From Thermodesulfobium sp. 4217-1 (GTDB taxonomy: Bacteria > Thermodesulfobiota > Thermodesulfobiia > Thermodesulfobiales > Thermodesulfobiaceae): a stretch of DNA of 64,000 nt. Below the pieces are notes generated by a model that ran no database searches, was not told where the DNA came from, and saw only the letters and a program-made list of their open reading frames with translations. The DNA lies in assembly GCF_039822205.1 (NCBI RefSeq), contig NZ_JBAGBW010000004.1, forward strand, positions 31,530-95,529. The letters are read 5' to 3'. This document shows, in pieces, positions 35,897-46,094 of the stretch. Positions within the stretch are counted from its first letter, which is position 1. Each line of letters begins with the position of its first letter. A program made the translations under genes and the position numbers.

Positions 35897-38402
35897 GTTT
35901 CAATTCCTCATAGGTATCGTAAAAACTTGACCGTTGCTTTTTTTAACGATAAATATAATGTGTACACGTTTCAATTCCTCATAGGTATCGTAAAAACTAG
36001 CCAAAGTAGTTTGTTGAAATCATTTCGTAATTCATGTTTCAATTCCTCATAGGTATCGTAAAAACAATGTAATAAACATGAAGGGCGTGTTTGCTAATTG
36101 CTAGTTTCAATTCCTCATAGGTATCGTAAAAACTCGAAAGAAATCACAGAAGATTTTAATTTGATTTGGTTTCAATTCCTCATAGGTATCGTAAAAACTC
36201 GAAAGAAATCACAGAAGATTTTAATTTGATTTGGTTTCAATTCCTCATAGGTATCGTAAAAACAAATTAGGGATCTCCGAACAGGAGAATATTTATTGTA
36301 GTTTCAATTCCTCATAGGTATCGTAAAAACCGAAATAGCCTGGGTCTTCAGGGTCAAGAATGAAAACATGTTTCAATTCCTCATAGGTATCGTAAAAACC
36401 TTAATAGAGTTAATGTTTATTTTGAAGTATAGACATGTTTCAATTCCTCATAGGTATCGTAAAAACCTATTGGGAACATCAATACAGCTTTATCCCATAC
36501 GAGTTTCAATTCCTCATAGGTATCGTAAAAACCTTAATAGAGTTAATGTTTATTTTGAAGTATAGACATGTTTCAATTCCTCATAGGTATCGTAAAAACC
36601 TCTTTTTTGAGGAGTATTTGTACTGGCGTGATGTGAGTTTCAATTCCTCATAGGTATCGTAAAAACCCTTTATCCCTAAATTCCTTCAAGGCTGGGACAT
36701 CAAGTTTCAATTCCTCATAGGTATCGTAAAAACCATCAATGAGCAACCAATTAGCTGTGTCTGCATGCCGTTTCAATTCCTCATAGGTATCGTAAAAACT
36801 GAGTGGGTGTGTATGTATACATCAAACCGCACTCTGTTTCAATTCCTCATAGGTATCGTAAAAACACAAAGATCAAAGAAGCTTTCCTCACGTGGGAAAG
36901 CTGTTTCAATTCCTCATAGGTATCGTAAAAACTTTAGTACAATTATATATTTTCTTTATATTTTCTATAGTTTCAATTCCTCATAGGTATCGTAAAAACT
37001 GGGATATCTGATTTTGCAAGACAACACGAACTATCTAGTTTCAATTCCTCATAGGTATCGTAAAAACTAAATCCATCTTCATCCACATCTATCCTGGATG
37101 CCCTGTTTCAATTCCTCATAGGTATCGTAAAAACTATATTAATCGAAATCATCATAACCTTCTTCATACTCGTTTCAATTCCTCATAGGTATCGTAAAAA
37201 CTTTTTGCGCATCTTCTTTTGCTTTATCTGTTTTCCCATGTTTCAATTCCTCATAGGTATCGTAAAAACCGTAAAATCTCTTGCTGGGACACTTGATTTA
37301 TTTTGGTTTCAATTCCTCATAGGTATCGTAAAAACTGAACGTGTATAAAGCCAAATAACGTTTAGACTATGTTTCAATTCCTCATAGGTATCGTAAAAAC
37401 AAAGATTTTTACGCTTCCATTTCTGAAGACATACTGTTTCAATTCCTCATAGGTATCGTAAAAACTGCAACAATAAGATCATCAATTGTTTCAAATTTTC
37501 TGTTTCAATTCCTCATAGGTATCGTAAAAACAGTATTTCAGATTATTTAAATAAACACAAAAAATAGTTTCAATTCCTCATAGGTATCGTAAAAACCTTG
37601 CGGAAAAGAAAGCACAGGCAAAACAAGAAAAGAGTTTCAATTCCTCATAGGTATCGTAAAAACCATCTGATCTTCGCTCACTCTTTCCGAGTGAGCGTAG
37701 TTTCAATTCCTCATAGGTATCGTAAAAACTATTTTAGTACTACGCACAATATTATTTTTACACTCGTTTCAATTCCTCATAGGTATCGTAAAAACTCAAA
37801 AATATTCCCAGAAGTAGTTGATTATAGATACAGGTTTCAATTCCTCATAGGTATCGTAAAAACTTTGTATTTTTCTTTGTATTTTTCTTTGTATTTTTTA
37901 GTTTCAATTCCTCATAGGTATCGTAAAAACTATTACAATCAAAACCTAAACAACCTGGATCAATTGGAGTTTCAATTCCTCATAGGTATCGTAAAAACCA
38001 TAACAAAATCTTTATTGGTTTTTGCCCCTTTTGTAGTTTCAATTCCTCATAGGTATCGTAAAAACTTATATTTTGTTGCCCATTGAATGTTATTTGGTTT
38101 CTGTTTCAATTCCTCATAGGTATCGTAAAAACCCATAATCCATATTTCGTTCTCCTTTCAAAAAACATGTTTCAATTCCTCATAGGTATCGTAAAAACAT
38201 ATCATTTGAGCCATTGCTTTGTTATATGCATCTTGGTTTCAATTCCTCATAGGTATCGTAAAAACAGAAGGGAGATGACGATGAGTTAATTATTCTTGGG
38301 GAGTGTTTCAATTCCTCATAGGTATCGTAAAAACAGAGTTACTTAATTTGCTTAGACATGAGCTTGTTATCCGTTTCAATTCCTCATAGGTATCGTAAAA
38401 AC
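35897..38402 (-). CRISPR. CRISPR array, 38 repeats and 37 spacers
   Basis: I counted 38 copies of a 30-base repeat, seemingly all identical; on the plus strand it begins GTTTCAATTCC and ends TATCGTAAAAAC. Spacers are 35-41 bases. Read on the minus strand the repeat ends in ATTGAAAC, the classic 8-base crRNA tag of type I-B, so transcription runs leftwards from a leader at 38403 next to cas2. The newest spacers are at the right and the oldest at the left, beside the III-C operon. Two spacers occur twice: 36134-36168 equals 36199-36233, and 36400-36436 equals 36533-36569. Short frames reading through the array are artefacts. Confidence 0.98.
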
Positions 38403-38548
38403 CACTAGACTTAACTAAGTATTTTAGCATACTAAACATGAAATTCCAAGCTTAACATAATAAAAAAGCTGAATATTTATGCTTTTATTTTAAAAGAGAT
38501 TCTGTCTATATATCATATATTTGTCATTATTTGGAATCGACAGATAAA
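38403..38548 (-). promoter_or_regulatory. CRISPR leader with array promoter
   Basis: This AT-rich 146-base leader lies between cas2 and the first repeat. Leftward promoter: -35 TTGGAA (38444-38449), exactly 17 bases, and an extended -10 TGCTAAAAT (TAAAAT at 38421-38426). Transcription would start about 10 bases before repeat 1. The leader is also where Cas1-Cas2 would insert new spacers. Confidence 0.75.
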
Positions 38549-38815
38549 TTAAATAAAATTAATATCTGATTTCTTATCCTTTCCTACGACGATTCTATCT
38601 GTATATCTTTGAGATTCGAACTTATAAATAATTAAGCTATCGCCTTCTTCTTCATTTACAATCTTTGCTAAAACAGAAATCAATCTTTTAAGTTGTGACT
38701 CAGTTAAATTCCCTTCAAAAACTGAGTTTTGGACCCACTGCAAATATGCTCTGCACTTTTTTAACATCTTTGAACATCGTTTTTCGCTTACATCATAGTA
38801 CAAGATTATAAACAT
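38549..38815 (-). CDS. cas2: CRISPR-associated endonuclease Cas2
   Basis: The protein has 88 residues. FIILYYDVSEKRCSKMLKKC is the first ferredoxin-fold strand with the conserved Asp, and YLQWVQNSVFEGNLTESQLK follows. Cas2 is the dimeric bridge in the Cas1-Cas2 spacer integrase. An upstream TTG at 38821 exists, but ATG at 38815 overlaps the cas1 stop as TAATG, which favours the ATG. It is the last gene of the I-B operon, next to the leader. Confidence 0.93.
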   Translation of the reverse strand: MFIILYYDVSEKRCSKMLKKCRAYLQWVQNSVFEGNLTESQLKRLISVLAKIVNEEEGDSLIIYKFESQRYTDRIVVGKDKKSDINFI

Positions 38816-39810
38816 TACCAATCCATAACAAATGGCTTATATTCATAATATTCCATAAGAAACTTTTCAATCTTATAGCATTCTAATCTTATTAATCTTC
38901 TGTAACTAACTTCTCTTTTTAAAGTTGAATGTTTTATTGTCTGATTCAATCTTTCCTGTAATACTTCTAAAAACTTTCTACAACCTGATGGTTTCAAAAT
39001 AATTCCATTTAAATTATTATCAAAATCTTTACTGTCAATTATTCCTTTGTTCAAAACAGCAAATATGGTTCTATCACCAATTACTGGTTTAAATATTTCT
39101 GCTATATCCAGATTCAGAGAGAACCTTCTGAAATTAGTTGCATGCAAAAAACCCATTCGTGGGTCTAGATGAGTTTGATATATCTCAGAAAGGCAATAGG
39201 TATATATCAAAGAATTAGAAAAGCTAATCAAAGCATTTAAGTAATCTTTAGGAGGTTTTTTCGTGCGTTTTTCAAACGTAAAATCGCTATTATTAATAAT
39301 ATTTTTAAACGCACCATAATAAGATTGTTTTATTTTTCCCTCAACATGCATCAATGTCTCAATACTTTCCTGACACTCAATTTCTTGTAAATAACTTTCA
39401 ATTTCTTCGATAATACTACTTAAATTCTGCCCCCTTCTATTGTAATATTTAAGTATTTTCAAAGAATTTTTCGCTGCACCTTCTACAAAGCATCTTGCAA
39501 TCTTGAGCCTTTTATTAATTGCTTCATACGCTAATGCCTGTTTTAGTATCATGTACCCAGAGTTATAATGCTCCCGAGGGTAAAAACTGCCTATGTAGTA
39601 ATCATAAAAATTAAAAAAGTGAACAATTATTTCTTTTGTTGTTAAAAATTCTAATATTCTTTTGTTAAAATCTACTTCACCAAATACAAAAATTTCTTTT
39701 ATATTCTCTACTGGTAAAAACTTATTAGTTCCATCTTCGCTTTCAAAAAATAAAGTATTATCTTTTCTTTGAATTCTACCGCTATTAAAAATATAAATAG
39801 TCTCTTTCAT
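38815..39810 (-). CDS. cas1: CRISPR-associated integrase Cas1
   Basis: The protein has about 331 residues, the typical size of type I-B Cas1. The N-terminal beta domain is followed by a helical catalytic domain with HVEG (E157), GFLHATNF (H223) and LDIAEIFKPVIGDR (E238), the metal-binding triad. It joins protospacer ends to the leader-proximal repeat. A TTG at 39831 would extend it into cas4, but MKETIYIFNSGRI at 39810 is the normal beginning, although without a clear ribosome-binding site. The gene is translationally coupled to cas2. Confidence 0.93.
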   Translation of the reverse strand: MKETIYIFNSGRIQRKDNTLFFESEDGTNKFLPVENIKEIFVFGEVDFNKRILEFLTTKEIIVHFFNFYDYYIGSFYPREHYNSGYMILKQALAYEAINKRLKIARCFVEGAAKNSLKILKYYNRRGQNLSSIIEEIESYLQEIECQESIETLMHVEGKIKQSYYGAFKNIINNSDFTFEKRTKKPPKDYLNALISFSNSLIYTYCLSEIYQTHLDPRMGFLHATNFRRFSLNLDIAEIFKPVIGDRTIFAVLNKGIIDSKDFDNNLNGIILKPSGCRKFLEVLQERLNQTIKHSTLKREVSYRRLIRLECYKIEKFLMEYYEYKPFVMDW

Positions 39811-39818
39811 TTTATTAA

Positions 39819-40316
39819 CTACACAAAGCAAAATTCATAGTGTGCACATTTTGAACAGTATTTAATTCTCTTTACTAAGGGTGAATTTTCAGAATTTAAA
39901 ACTTCTATAATTTCACGAATTCTCTTCTCGATATAATCAATATCTGAAGAGTTCAAAGTAATTTCTAAGCTCTTTTTTTCAAGCGGTATTTTTATCATTC
40001 CCTTAATTTCTACTCCTTTTAATCTAAGAAGATACATATAATATTTCAGTTGTTCAATCCCCGATTGCATAGTGGCTGAAGACTTCTTTATTTCAGCTAC
40101 AAAATATTTTCCATCTTTAAGCGTTATCATATCAATCTTGGCAGATAAATCAGGAATATATATCTCTTTTCTCTCTCTAGAAAATGATTCTTCGCTTATA
40201 AGTCTGCCTATATCAAGGTAAGTAAATTCCTGATCAGCAACCATCTGACGAGACATCAGCCATGCCTGCCTTTGACAGATAAGAAATGCATTATAAATTG
40301 ATGGAGAAATCAACAT
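39819..40316 (-). CDS. cas4: CRISPR-associated exonuclease Cas4
   Basis: The protein has 165 residues. RecB-type nuclease residues are visible in SAKIDMI and VAEIKKSS (E-x-K). Cysteines C14 (LICQRQAW) and C154, C157, C163 (YCSKCAHYEFC) would hold a 4Fe-4S cluster. Cas4 trims prespacers and selects PAM-proximal ends for Cas1-Cas2. It lies between cas3 and cas1, the usual type I-B order. The start ATG is 9 bases after the cas3 stop. Confidence 0.92.
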   Translation of the reverse strand: MLISPSIYNAFLICQRQAWLMSRQMVADQEFTYLDIGRLISEESFSRERKEIYIPDLSAKIDMITLKDGKYFVAEIKKSSATMQSGIEQLKYYMYLLRLKGVEIKGMIKIPLEKKSLEITLNSSDIDYIEKRIREIIEVLNSENSPLVKRIKYCSKCAHYEFCFV

Positions 40317-40325
40317 TTGATACTC

Positions 40326-42608
40326 TTACAAAAAATTTTCATTAGTATCAACTATAAATCCAACATCATCTTTATAAAGCATTTGAACGAGATCTTTACT
40401 TAAAATCTTAAAACTGCCCATTTCATCAAATGATTGATATGAATATTTTGCATCATTACTTAGCATGGGCAGACTAATAACATATTGATAAAATTGACTC
40501 TTTATTTGTAAAAACTTTTTCTTTCTTTCAAATGGATCTTCTATCTCACGTATTTCTTTAAATTTATCTAAAATTTTAGAAGCATTAATATCTTTTTCTA
40601 TAAATAAGCTATAAGAAGGCAGATCATCAATAAGTTTAAATTTCTCCTTAATACCTTTATATTCAAGTTTTTCAATACTATTAATTAATTCACTAGATTC
40701 ATTTGTTGAAGAGTTATTTTTTAACTTTTGATAATAGCTATCAATGATATCATTTAAACTACATTCATCTAACTTTTCAACTTTTTCAAAAATTGACAAG
40801 GTAGTATCTAACAATAAGCCATGATAAATATACTCACAATCGTATTTATTAGCATGATTTTTTAATCTGAAAACATAAACGCTACCTTTTGGTTTTCTAC
40901 AATGTCTATTGCATCTTCCAGCAGCCTGAATTATATTATCAAGGGGCGCAAAGTCTCTATATACTATATCAAAATCAATATCAACTCCAGCCTCCACTAA
41001 TTGAGTTGTAATTAATATTTTACGTCCTGAAAAATTTTTAATCAGATTAATTACTGCAAATCTATCAATTGGCAAAACTCTTGATGAAAGAAAAAATATA
41101 TTATGGTTAACAAATATTTCTTTTAATTTAAAGAAAAAATCTCTTGCACTTTTAATAGTATTAAAAATAAACATAAAATCTTTATCTGGATTATCTATGA
41201 TATGAGTCTTTACTATTGGTAAAAGTTCATCCAAATATAATCCATCAAGAATGATTTTGTTTATAGAATATCTATTAAAAATAGAAAAATATTTTTTACG
41301 ATTACCCTTACCAATTAAATTACAGATCTTATCCTTTTCAAAAATCATAGGCATTGTAGCTGTCAAGATAATAATCTTACAATTAAGTGTTTCTGCCAGA
41401 TTAGTTAAAAGAAAGTTTGCAAGCATCCAATATCTATAAGGTAAGGTTTGAATTTCATCTAAAATTATCACAGAATTAGAAATGTTATGAAATTTTCGCA
41501 AGATAGAATTTCCATTTGAAAGCATTGAATAAAAAATCTGCCAAAAGGTGGTTACTATAAATGGTTTATCCCAATTTTCAATTATAAATTGCGCTTTATC
41601 AGCATCCAGATAACCATCAGAAAGTTTTACTTTTATCTCTGCAAGATTATGGTGGACATTTAATATATTTTCGGATTCATAGCCATATAGGTTTTTGACG
41701 ACGTCAGCAGTTTGTTCAACTATAGATGTAAAAGGCAAAGCATAGATTATTCTTTTTATAGAATTATCACTGTTTAATATTTGTAAAGCCGTATTTACGG
41801 CAGTAAGAGTTTTACCAAATCCTGTTGGTAAATTAAGAGAAAAAATAGATTGATCTAAATTGGATAGCAAAGTATTTTCTACAAGATTATAAGCCTCTTC
41901 TCTAATGATGTTTATCTTACTATCAACAATAAAATTTGCTTTCTTATAGCTATAGACAACACTGGTATCGATGCTGGTTGCACATTCGAAAGGTTTTTCA
42001 AAAATTACATCATTTTTATCAGCATATGTAAGTATCGAAAACATCAAATTATTTACAAAATACCAAACAACATTCCATTCAATAGAATCATAGGCATCAT
42101 ATAGTTCATCGTCTATACAATTTTTTACATCTGAAAACTCTGGATGCAGTTCATTAAAATCATGCCAAATTATAACATCCCATTGTTTTTCTAAAACCCT
42201 CCACTTTTTTGTATCTACAACTAACATATCATTAAAATTATCCATATCCCCATGATGTTTTAAAATACAGATAAAAACCAAGCACGCTAATCTTATATCT
42301 TTAGACTTAAATTTTTTATATGCTATATATCCTGCAAAAATAGCAGATAAAAGAGAGTGATTTCTTAATTCCCCATAGGAGCATTTTTGGTTATCTACAG
42401 AACACTGAAGATATTCTTGAAAATATTTTGTAGATTTACCAAAATCATGATACCAAAGAGCAATTTCCAGAGCTTCCTTAAAATCATCCGCATCAATTGG
42501 TAACTTTAATAAGATTTTAGAATCAAATACACTTAAACCAATTTTCTTAACGTTATTCAAATGATCTATTAGGTATTTTTTAGGATGAGAAAAACATTTA
42601 TATTCCAT
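40326..42608 (-). CDS. cas3: CRISPR-associated helicase-nuclease Cas3
   Basis: The protein has 760 residues. The N-terminal HD nuclease has LIDHLNNV (H16) and LWYHDFGKS (H54-D55). The helicase part has Walker A PTGFGKT (261-267), DEIQ in place of DEAH at 384-387, motif III ILTATMP, and motifs V-VI TQLVEAGVDIDFD and QAAGRCNRH. It is a single-chain HD-helicase, recruited by the I-B Cascade to unwind and degrade target DNA. The start overlaps the cas5 stop by one base (TGATG). All motifs look intact. Confidence 0.94.
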   Translation of the reverse strand: MEYKCFSHPKKYLIDHLNNVKKIGLSVFDSKILLKLPIDADDFKEALEIALWYHDFGKSTKYFQEYLQCSVDNQKCSYGELRNHSLLSAIFAGYIAYKKFKSKDIRLACLVFICILKHHGDMDNFNDMLVVDTKKWRVLEKQWDVIIWHDFNELHPEFSDVKNCIDDELYDAYDSIEWNVVWYFVNNLMFSILTYADKNDVIFEKPFECATSIDTSVVYSYKKANFIVDSKINIIREEAYNLVENTLLSNLDQSIFSLNLPTGFGKTLTAVNTALQILNSDNSIKRIIYALPFTSIVEQTADVVKNLYGYESENILNVHHNLAEIKVKLSDGYLDADKAQFIIENWDKPFIVTTFWQIFYSMLSNGNSILRKFHNISNSVIILDEIQTLPYRYWMLANFLLTNLAETLNCKIIILTATMPMIFEKDKICNLIGKGNRKKYFSIFNRYSINKIILDGLYLDELLPIVKTHIIDNPDKDFMFIFNTIKSARDFFFKLKEIFVNHNIFFLSSRVLPIDRFAVINLIKNFSGRKILITTQLVEAGVDIDFDIVYRDFAPLDNIIQAAGRCNRHCRKPKGSVYVFRLKNHANKYDCEYIYHGLLLDTTLSIFEKVEKLDECSLNDIIDSYYQKLKNNSSTNESSELINSIEKLEYKGIKEKFKLIDDLPSYSLFIEKDINASKILDKFKEIREIEDPFERKKKFLQIKSQFYQYVISLPMLSNDAKYSYQSFDEMGSFKILSKDLVQMLYKDDVGFIVDTNENFL

Positions 42609-43336
42609 CAGTATAAAATAATGTTGTTTTTAAGCTCTTTAATAAAAACATAATCTTTAGGCTTTGCAGAAATTGTTTGTCCATTCATCTCTATTAAAAA
42701 ATAATCAGCTTTTAATAGCTCTCTTTCGGAAGAAAGTTCTACAGGCATATTGAGTTTAATATATTTTCTATTTTCAATTAATAATTTAATATCTTCAATT
42801 AATTCAATGCTAGATATGGGTAAAAGAGAATTTATCTCAACAAAATCATCTGGTTTACTATTTGTAAATCCATCATATATACCAATCAGAGCAAAATTTG
42901 CAAGCAATTCACTTATTCCTAGCGATATGGTATAAACTGATTTGTGATCTTTTAACATATCATATAAACTATAGATTTTGCTATCTTCCGATTGACAATA
43001 TATTCTATATTTAGGATTTTTTAAAAGTTCCAGCCTAATTTGTGTTCTTGAAGATTTTTTTGGATTTAAGCTCACAAAATCATGTGCTACCTTTACATTA
43101 ATAAAATTTTCTACCATACGAATTTTTGATATTGGATTCACTGCTGAGACACTAAATTGCCATTTTTTATCATTAAAATACTTTAAATATTCATCTTTAT
43201 CCAAACCTAAAATTGCCCCCACAATACCATAAAGAGTTGGTTTTGGCGGCACAGGAAAACTAATGGGTGACGTGGTGGTAAAAGGTACCTTAAAATGCCC
43301 ATAATCAGCCCATATATCAAAAACAACTATTTTCAT
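42608..43336 (-). CDS. cas5b: Type I-B Cascade subunit Cas5
   Basis: The protein has 242 residues. GHFKVPFTTTSPISFPVPPK followed by PTLYGIVGAILGLDKDEY is the Cas5h opening with its Gly-rich turn. Cas5 holds the 5' tag of the crRNA and contacts Cas8. It follows cas7 after 4 bases and precedes cas3 with a one-base overlap. Confidence 0.9.
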   Translation of the reverse strand: MKIVVFDIWADYGHFKVPFTTTSPISFPVPPKPTLYGIVGAILGLDKDEYLKYFNDKKWQFSVSAVNPISKIRMVENFINVKVAHDFVSLNPKKSSRTQIRLELLKNPKYRIYCQSEDSKIYSLYDMLKDHKSVYTISLGISELLANFALIGIYDGFTNSKPDDFVEINSLLPISSIELIEDIKLLIENRKYIKLNMPVELSSERELLKADYFLIEMNGQTISAKPKDYVFIKELKNNIILY

Positions 43337-43340
43337 AATA

Positions 43341-44288
43341 CTAACCTAAATTTGGAAGTTCAATCCATTTTTGAGGTATTTCACAACTCAATCTTAATTT
43401 ATCATCTATTTTATAATAAACATTACTAACTTTTGTCGAATTTTCTAAGACTTTTACTAATTCCGAAATATCTAAAGTAAAATCAGATAAACTTCTGATA
43501 GCAAATTCATTTGTAAAATCTTTAATTTTCAACATCTTATCTAAGTCCCCAATAAAATATCCTTTTTCGTTATAATCAACTTTCAACAAAAAACGCGGCA
43601 TCTGACCAAATTTTGAACGCGATATCAAATTTTTCGTTCCATTCCACATAGCATCAATCAATTCATTGGAATCATCTTCGCTCATATTAGTTTTTCTTGC
43701 AGCAGTTTCATTAATAATACCGTAAAAAGTTATAAAAGAATATGGCAAAACATATTCCTCTCTAAATGTAGCCTGGCCCTTACCTGCCTTTGATGCAAAT
43801 GCACCAGTACCTTTTAGATATTTAACATCAATTTTATTTAAAGACCTGCCAATTTTAAATTGAACAGGACCCGTAAAGGTGATGGAATTACTTTTATTAT
43901 CAAGTTCTTCTCGAGATTCATCATTCTTTTTTCCTTTTTCACGTTCTTTAAGAGGAATTACGCCTCCAAATAATCTTACATCAATGCATTGTTCTAATAC
44001 TTTCTCTTGATTTTCCCCAAAATCCCTCGCCCTTTCTTTTGCATCTTGTATACCCCCTTCTTTACTAGGCAATTCTCTAACAAAAATATCTTTCCCATTT
44101 GTCCCATCATATCCTTTATATTCAATAAGATAATCCCTAATTGTTCGCTTTAGTCTAACGTCAGTAACAATATTTATCTTTGTCTCTTCATCTATTCTAG
44201 GTCTATTCTCATCTGCAGGATCACCATTTGGATTTGCATCTGTAACATCGTAACAAAATAAAAGCTCGCTTTTTTTATCTAAAATCAT
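43341..44288 (-). CDS. cas7: Type I-B Cascade backbone Cas7 (Csh2 type)
   Basis: The protein has 315 residues. LLFCYDVTDANPNGDPADEN RPRID, then TDVRLKRTIRDYL, is the Csh2/DevR-family signature. LFGGVIPL and FTGPVQFKIGRSLNKI are the central strands. Several copies coat the crRNA spacer. The ATG overlaps the cas8b stop by one base. Confidence 0.93.
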   Translation of the reverse strand: MILDKKSELLFCYDVTDANPNGDPADENRPRIDEETKINIVTDVRLKRTIRDYLIEYKGYDGTNGKDIFVRELPSKEGGIQDAKERARDFGENQEKVLEQCIDVRLFGGVIPLKEREKGKKNDESREELDNKSNSITFTGPVQFKIGRSLNKIDVKYLKGTGAFASKAGKGQATFREEYVLPYSFITFYGIINETAARKTNMSEDDSNELIDAMWNGTKNLISRSKFGQMPRFLLKVDYNEKGYFIGDLDKMLKIKDFTNEFAIRSLSDFTLDISELVKVLENSTKVSNVYYKIDDKLRLSCEIPQKWIELPNLG

Positions 44289-46093
44289 CAGTTTTCCTCC
44301 AAGTTTTCTTCATTTTTTTTAAATTTCTTCTCTAAAACCATACCTAATGTAAAATAATAGCTTAATTCATCAACTGAATACCTTGAAAAATCACTATTCA
44401 TAAGATAAGATCCAATAATTTCTTCTAATTTTTTGTAATAGTTTTCATCATATTCTTCTAGTTTATTTATTGCTTCACTAAATATCTTTTTTGCTATTTT
44501 TTCATCGATCTTTAAACCATTAAGTTTTTTTCTAAATGGTTTAGAGTTCCGATCGCGGTATTGTATGTTAAGTAACCTCTGGATTAGTACGCCTTCTAAA
44601 AAAAGTGCTTTTTTTGTGCTGTCATCAAAAATAGGATAATGTTTAAAAAAACTCTCATAATTTTCATTTGATTCATTCACATTAAACCTCCTTCTAATTA
44701 AAATATTAATTTCTTCCAGATACAATAAAATTTTAAAGGATTTTAAGGTAAAGATAGATAACGTAAAAAAATTATCTGAATTCAAAAATATTTGTCTGAA
44801 TTTTTGCATAAATCTACTAAAAAGAAAATCAACGTCAATGCCCTGACCAATAAAAATATTGTTTAATATTTCAAGGAAAGCTTTATCAAATCCTCCATCA
44901 AATTTGTTGTTTGGGAAAAACTCTCTAATAAATGTAAATGAGAAATCAAATTTTACCTCATCATTCTTAGTAGACATAGAGTCAAATATACCGATAGGGT
45001 CCCTTTTAAAATCATCAACTGCATACATTGCATCAACTAATTGTTTCAATCTTGTAGGAGCAATTTCTTGGATATAAAGCAATATATTAAAAGCACTCTG
45101 AGAAACTTTATAAAAAACAAAATTAAAATTAACAAGATTATTCTCAGCTGACAATTTTTTTATAATGCTTTTTTCTGCTTTATATGTGGTTCCTGAATCA
45201 TTCGAAAGGGTAAAATTCTTAAAATCTTTAGATATCTTATTTAATAACGTTTTTAACATTGATTTATCTGGATAAATCAGTTCAGGTATTAAATAATAAT
45301 CAAATCCACAAAACTTGTAATTTAAATTATCTTGAATATATTTTTTTGCCCTTTCAAGAACTTCCACACAACCTGGACATACAGGATAGTTTTTCCATGC
45401 AAGACCTTGATCAAAGCCGCCAGTTACAAAGCTTCTTTTGTCAACTGTATAGAAATTATAAGTGTTAACAAAACCCCAAACTTCTGTAGCTTTTTGTCCA
45501 CATACGTAACAGAGCTTATTTTTCGCCTTACTTTGGGTATTATATTTAGAATAATAATCTTTATATTTATTTTCTTTGCTAATAAATGGTTTTTTAAATA
45601 CGTGCATATCACCTACATAATACATATTATCTTGATCTACAAATTGAAGAGTAATAGCCTTTGATTTTTTAGAGTTATTTAAATTATTTTCTACATAACT
45701 TTTAATTTTATCCAGATTAGAGCTTATTTCGGTATGTAATTTATTAACAAAATTTAAATCGTCTGGTTCTAACTTATTATTCTTTTTAAAATCATCAAAA
45801 AATCTCATATATTTCTTGAAAGCTTTATCAATGGATTTAGGATCAATTCTAGTAGTAGGTGTAAGATCTGTCTGATTACCCTTTCTTCCTTTGAAAAAAT
45901 ATTTCATCTTTTTATCCTGGCTGTATTCTTCATATTGAGTTTCTTTAAAAATAGGGTTATTTTTATCCGAATAATCAAAAATAATCTTAAAAATTAAGTC
46001 GTATTTATCACTTTTACCAATTTCATCAATAAACTCATCCAATTCGCTTTTCTCTTCCAAAACACTTCCTATAGCAAAAAGAGCTTCTATCAT
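44288..46093 (-). CDS. cas8b: Type I-B Cascade large subunit Cas8b (Csh1 type)
   Basis: The protein has 601 residues. MIEALFAIGSVLEEKSELDE at the start, a central zinc site LCYVCGQKA (near 198) with VCPGCVEVL (near 240), and a helical C-terminus that may serve as the small-subunit part agree with Csh1. Cas8b recognises the PAM. Its stop codon overlaps the cas7 start. The cas6 stop is one base upstream of its ATG, with GGATGAA as ribosome-binding site. Confidence 0.88.
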   Translation of the reverse strand: MIEALFAIGSVLEEKSELDEFIDEIGKSDKYDLIFKIIFDYSDKNNPIFKETQYEEYSQDKKMKYFFKGRKGNQTDLTPTTRIDPKSIDKAFKKYMRFFDDFKKNNKLEPDDLNFVNKLHTEISSNLDKIKSYVENNLNNSKKSKAITLQFVDQDNMYYVGDMHVFKKPFISKENKYKDYYSKYNTQSKAKNKLCYVCGQKATEVWGFVNTYNFYTVDKRSFVTGGFDQGLAWKNYPVCPGCVEVLERAKKYIQDNLNYKFCGFDYYLIPELIYPDKSMLKTLLNKISKDFKNFTLSNDSGTTYKAEKSIIKKLSAENNLVNFNFVFYKVSQSAFNILLYIQEIAPTRLKQLVDAMYAVDDFKRDPIGIFDSMSTKNDEVKFDFSFTFIREFFPNNKFDGGFDKAFLEILNNIFIGQGIDVDFLFSRFMQKFRQIFLNSDNFFTLSIFTLKSFKILLYLEEINILIRRRFNVNESNENYESFFKHYPIFDDSTKKALFLEGVLIQRLLNIQYRDRNSKPFRKKLNGLKIDEKIAKKIFSEAINKLEEYDENYYKKLEEIIGSYLMNSDFSRYSVDELSYYFTLGMVLEKKFKKNEENLEEN

Positions 46094-46094
46094 T

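Noticed and set aside
36368-38289. Several plus-strand frames with a repeated VSIPHRYRKN or FQFLIGIVKT pattern
   Set aside because: They are translations of the CRISPR repeat and spacers, not proteins.
35897-38402. Reading the array as plus-strand, with the leader near cmr1
   Set aside because: The minus-strand repeat ends in the ATTGAAAC tag, and the better promoter and cas2 lie at the right end.
35897-38402. Self-targeting spacers against genes in this window
   Set aside because: I noticed no match by eye, but no systematic search was possible; a spacer-to-window alignment would settle it.
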